Below, piece by piece: positions 63,983 to 64,000 of a stretch of 64,000 bases of DNA. The DNA lies in assembly GCF_006716305.1 (NCBI RefSeq), contig NZ_VFOU01000003.1, positions 62,001 through 126,000 on the forward strand. Reading direction: 5' to 3'. How positions within the stretch are numbered: position 1 is the stretch's first letter; each line of letters starts with the position of its first letter. The notes beneath the pieces were generated by a model. That model was not told the DNA's origin and did not search any database. It saw only the letters and a list, made by a program, of their open reading frames with translations. Source of the stretch: Enteractinococcus coprophilus. GTDB taxonomy: Bacteria > Actinomycetota > Actinomycetes > Actinomycetales > Micrococcaceae. Both the position numbers and the translations under genes were made by a program.

Positions 63983-64000
63983 ACGCAACCCTCTAGGTGC

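Overview
This is an actinobacterial chromosome segment with ordinary, mostly housekeeping content. The evidence is a GluABCD-type glutamate importer, a resuscitation-promoting factor, an Nei2-like glycosylase, a ferrochelatase with a cysteine-rich C-terminus, DUF2505, DUF1461 and RDD/SpoIIM proteins, many GTG/TTG starts and moderately high GC. The gene content fits Micrococcaceae, perhaps a lower-GC genus such as Yaniella or Enteractinococcus; the genus is only an inference. No phage, insertion sequence, CRISPR array or rRNA was seen. One tRNA (Gln, anticodon TTG) is present.

Layout: 1-2.8 kb holds the minus-strand glutamate importer. 2.9-8.7 kb holds a DUF885 peptidase-like protein, Maf, a biotin-dependent carboxylase alpha subunit and an MHS-type symporter. 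8.8-12.3 kb (minus) holds acetoacetyl-CoA synthetase and an LpdA-like flavoprotein. 12.4-16 kb is a nucleoside-salvage run (purine nucleoside phosphorylase, phosphosugar mutase, deoC). 16-18.2 kb holds two tandem membrane acyltransferases. 18.2-27.8 kb (mostly minus) holds mfd, pth, rplY, prs, glmU, tRNA-Gln and a DJ-1/PfpI protein. 27.8-29 kb is an alkylation-repair pair (ogt, tag).

29.1-35.2 kb is the best-defined regulatory unit. It is a NAD-biosynthesis operon, nrtR-nadA-nadB-nadC-nadS, ending in a small lipoprotein gene. In front of it lies a perfect 17-bp inverted repeat that overlaps the -10 of a TTGACA promoter. Acs follows, then a transporter block (ACR3-like, two SMR proteins, EamA), a coiled-coil protein, an Fpg/Nei glycosylase, and an MMPL exporter divergent from a MarR regulator. 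45-54 kb holds a threonine-synthase-like enzyme, a cupin remnant, an ABC-F protein, an aberrant ispE, rsmA, rpf, tatD and an aldehyde dehydrogenase. 54-64 kb holds a small-ORF/membrane-protein pair, ferrochelatase, rsmI, a protein O-mannosyltransferase, a long-chain acyl-CoA ligase, DUF1461, SpoIIM and RDD genes.

I found no convincing new multi-gene system. The items most worth a second look are the IspE-like protein lacking its catalytic residues inside an otherwise normal rsmA-ispE arrangement, the nad operon with its operator and appended lipoprotein, the hexamer-repeat block upstream of rpf, the promoter placed just upstream of a strong hairpin before the MHS symporter, and the cupin remnant.
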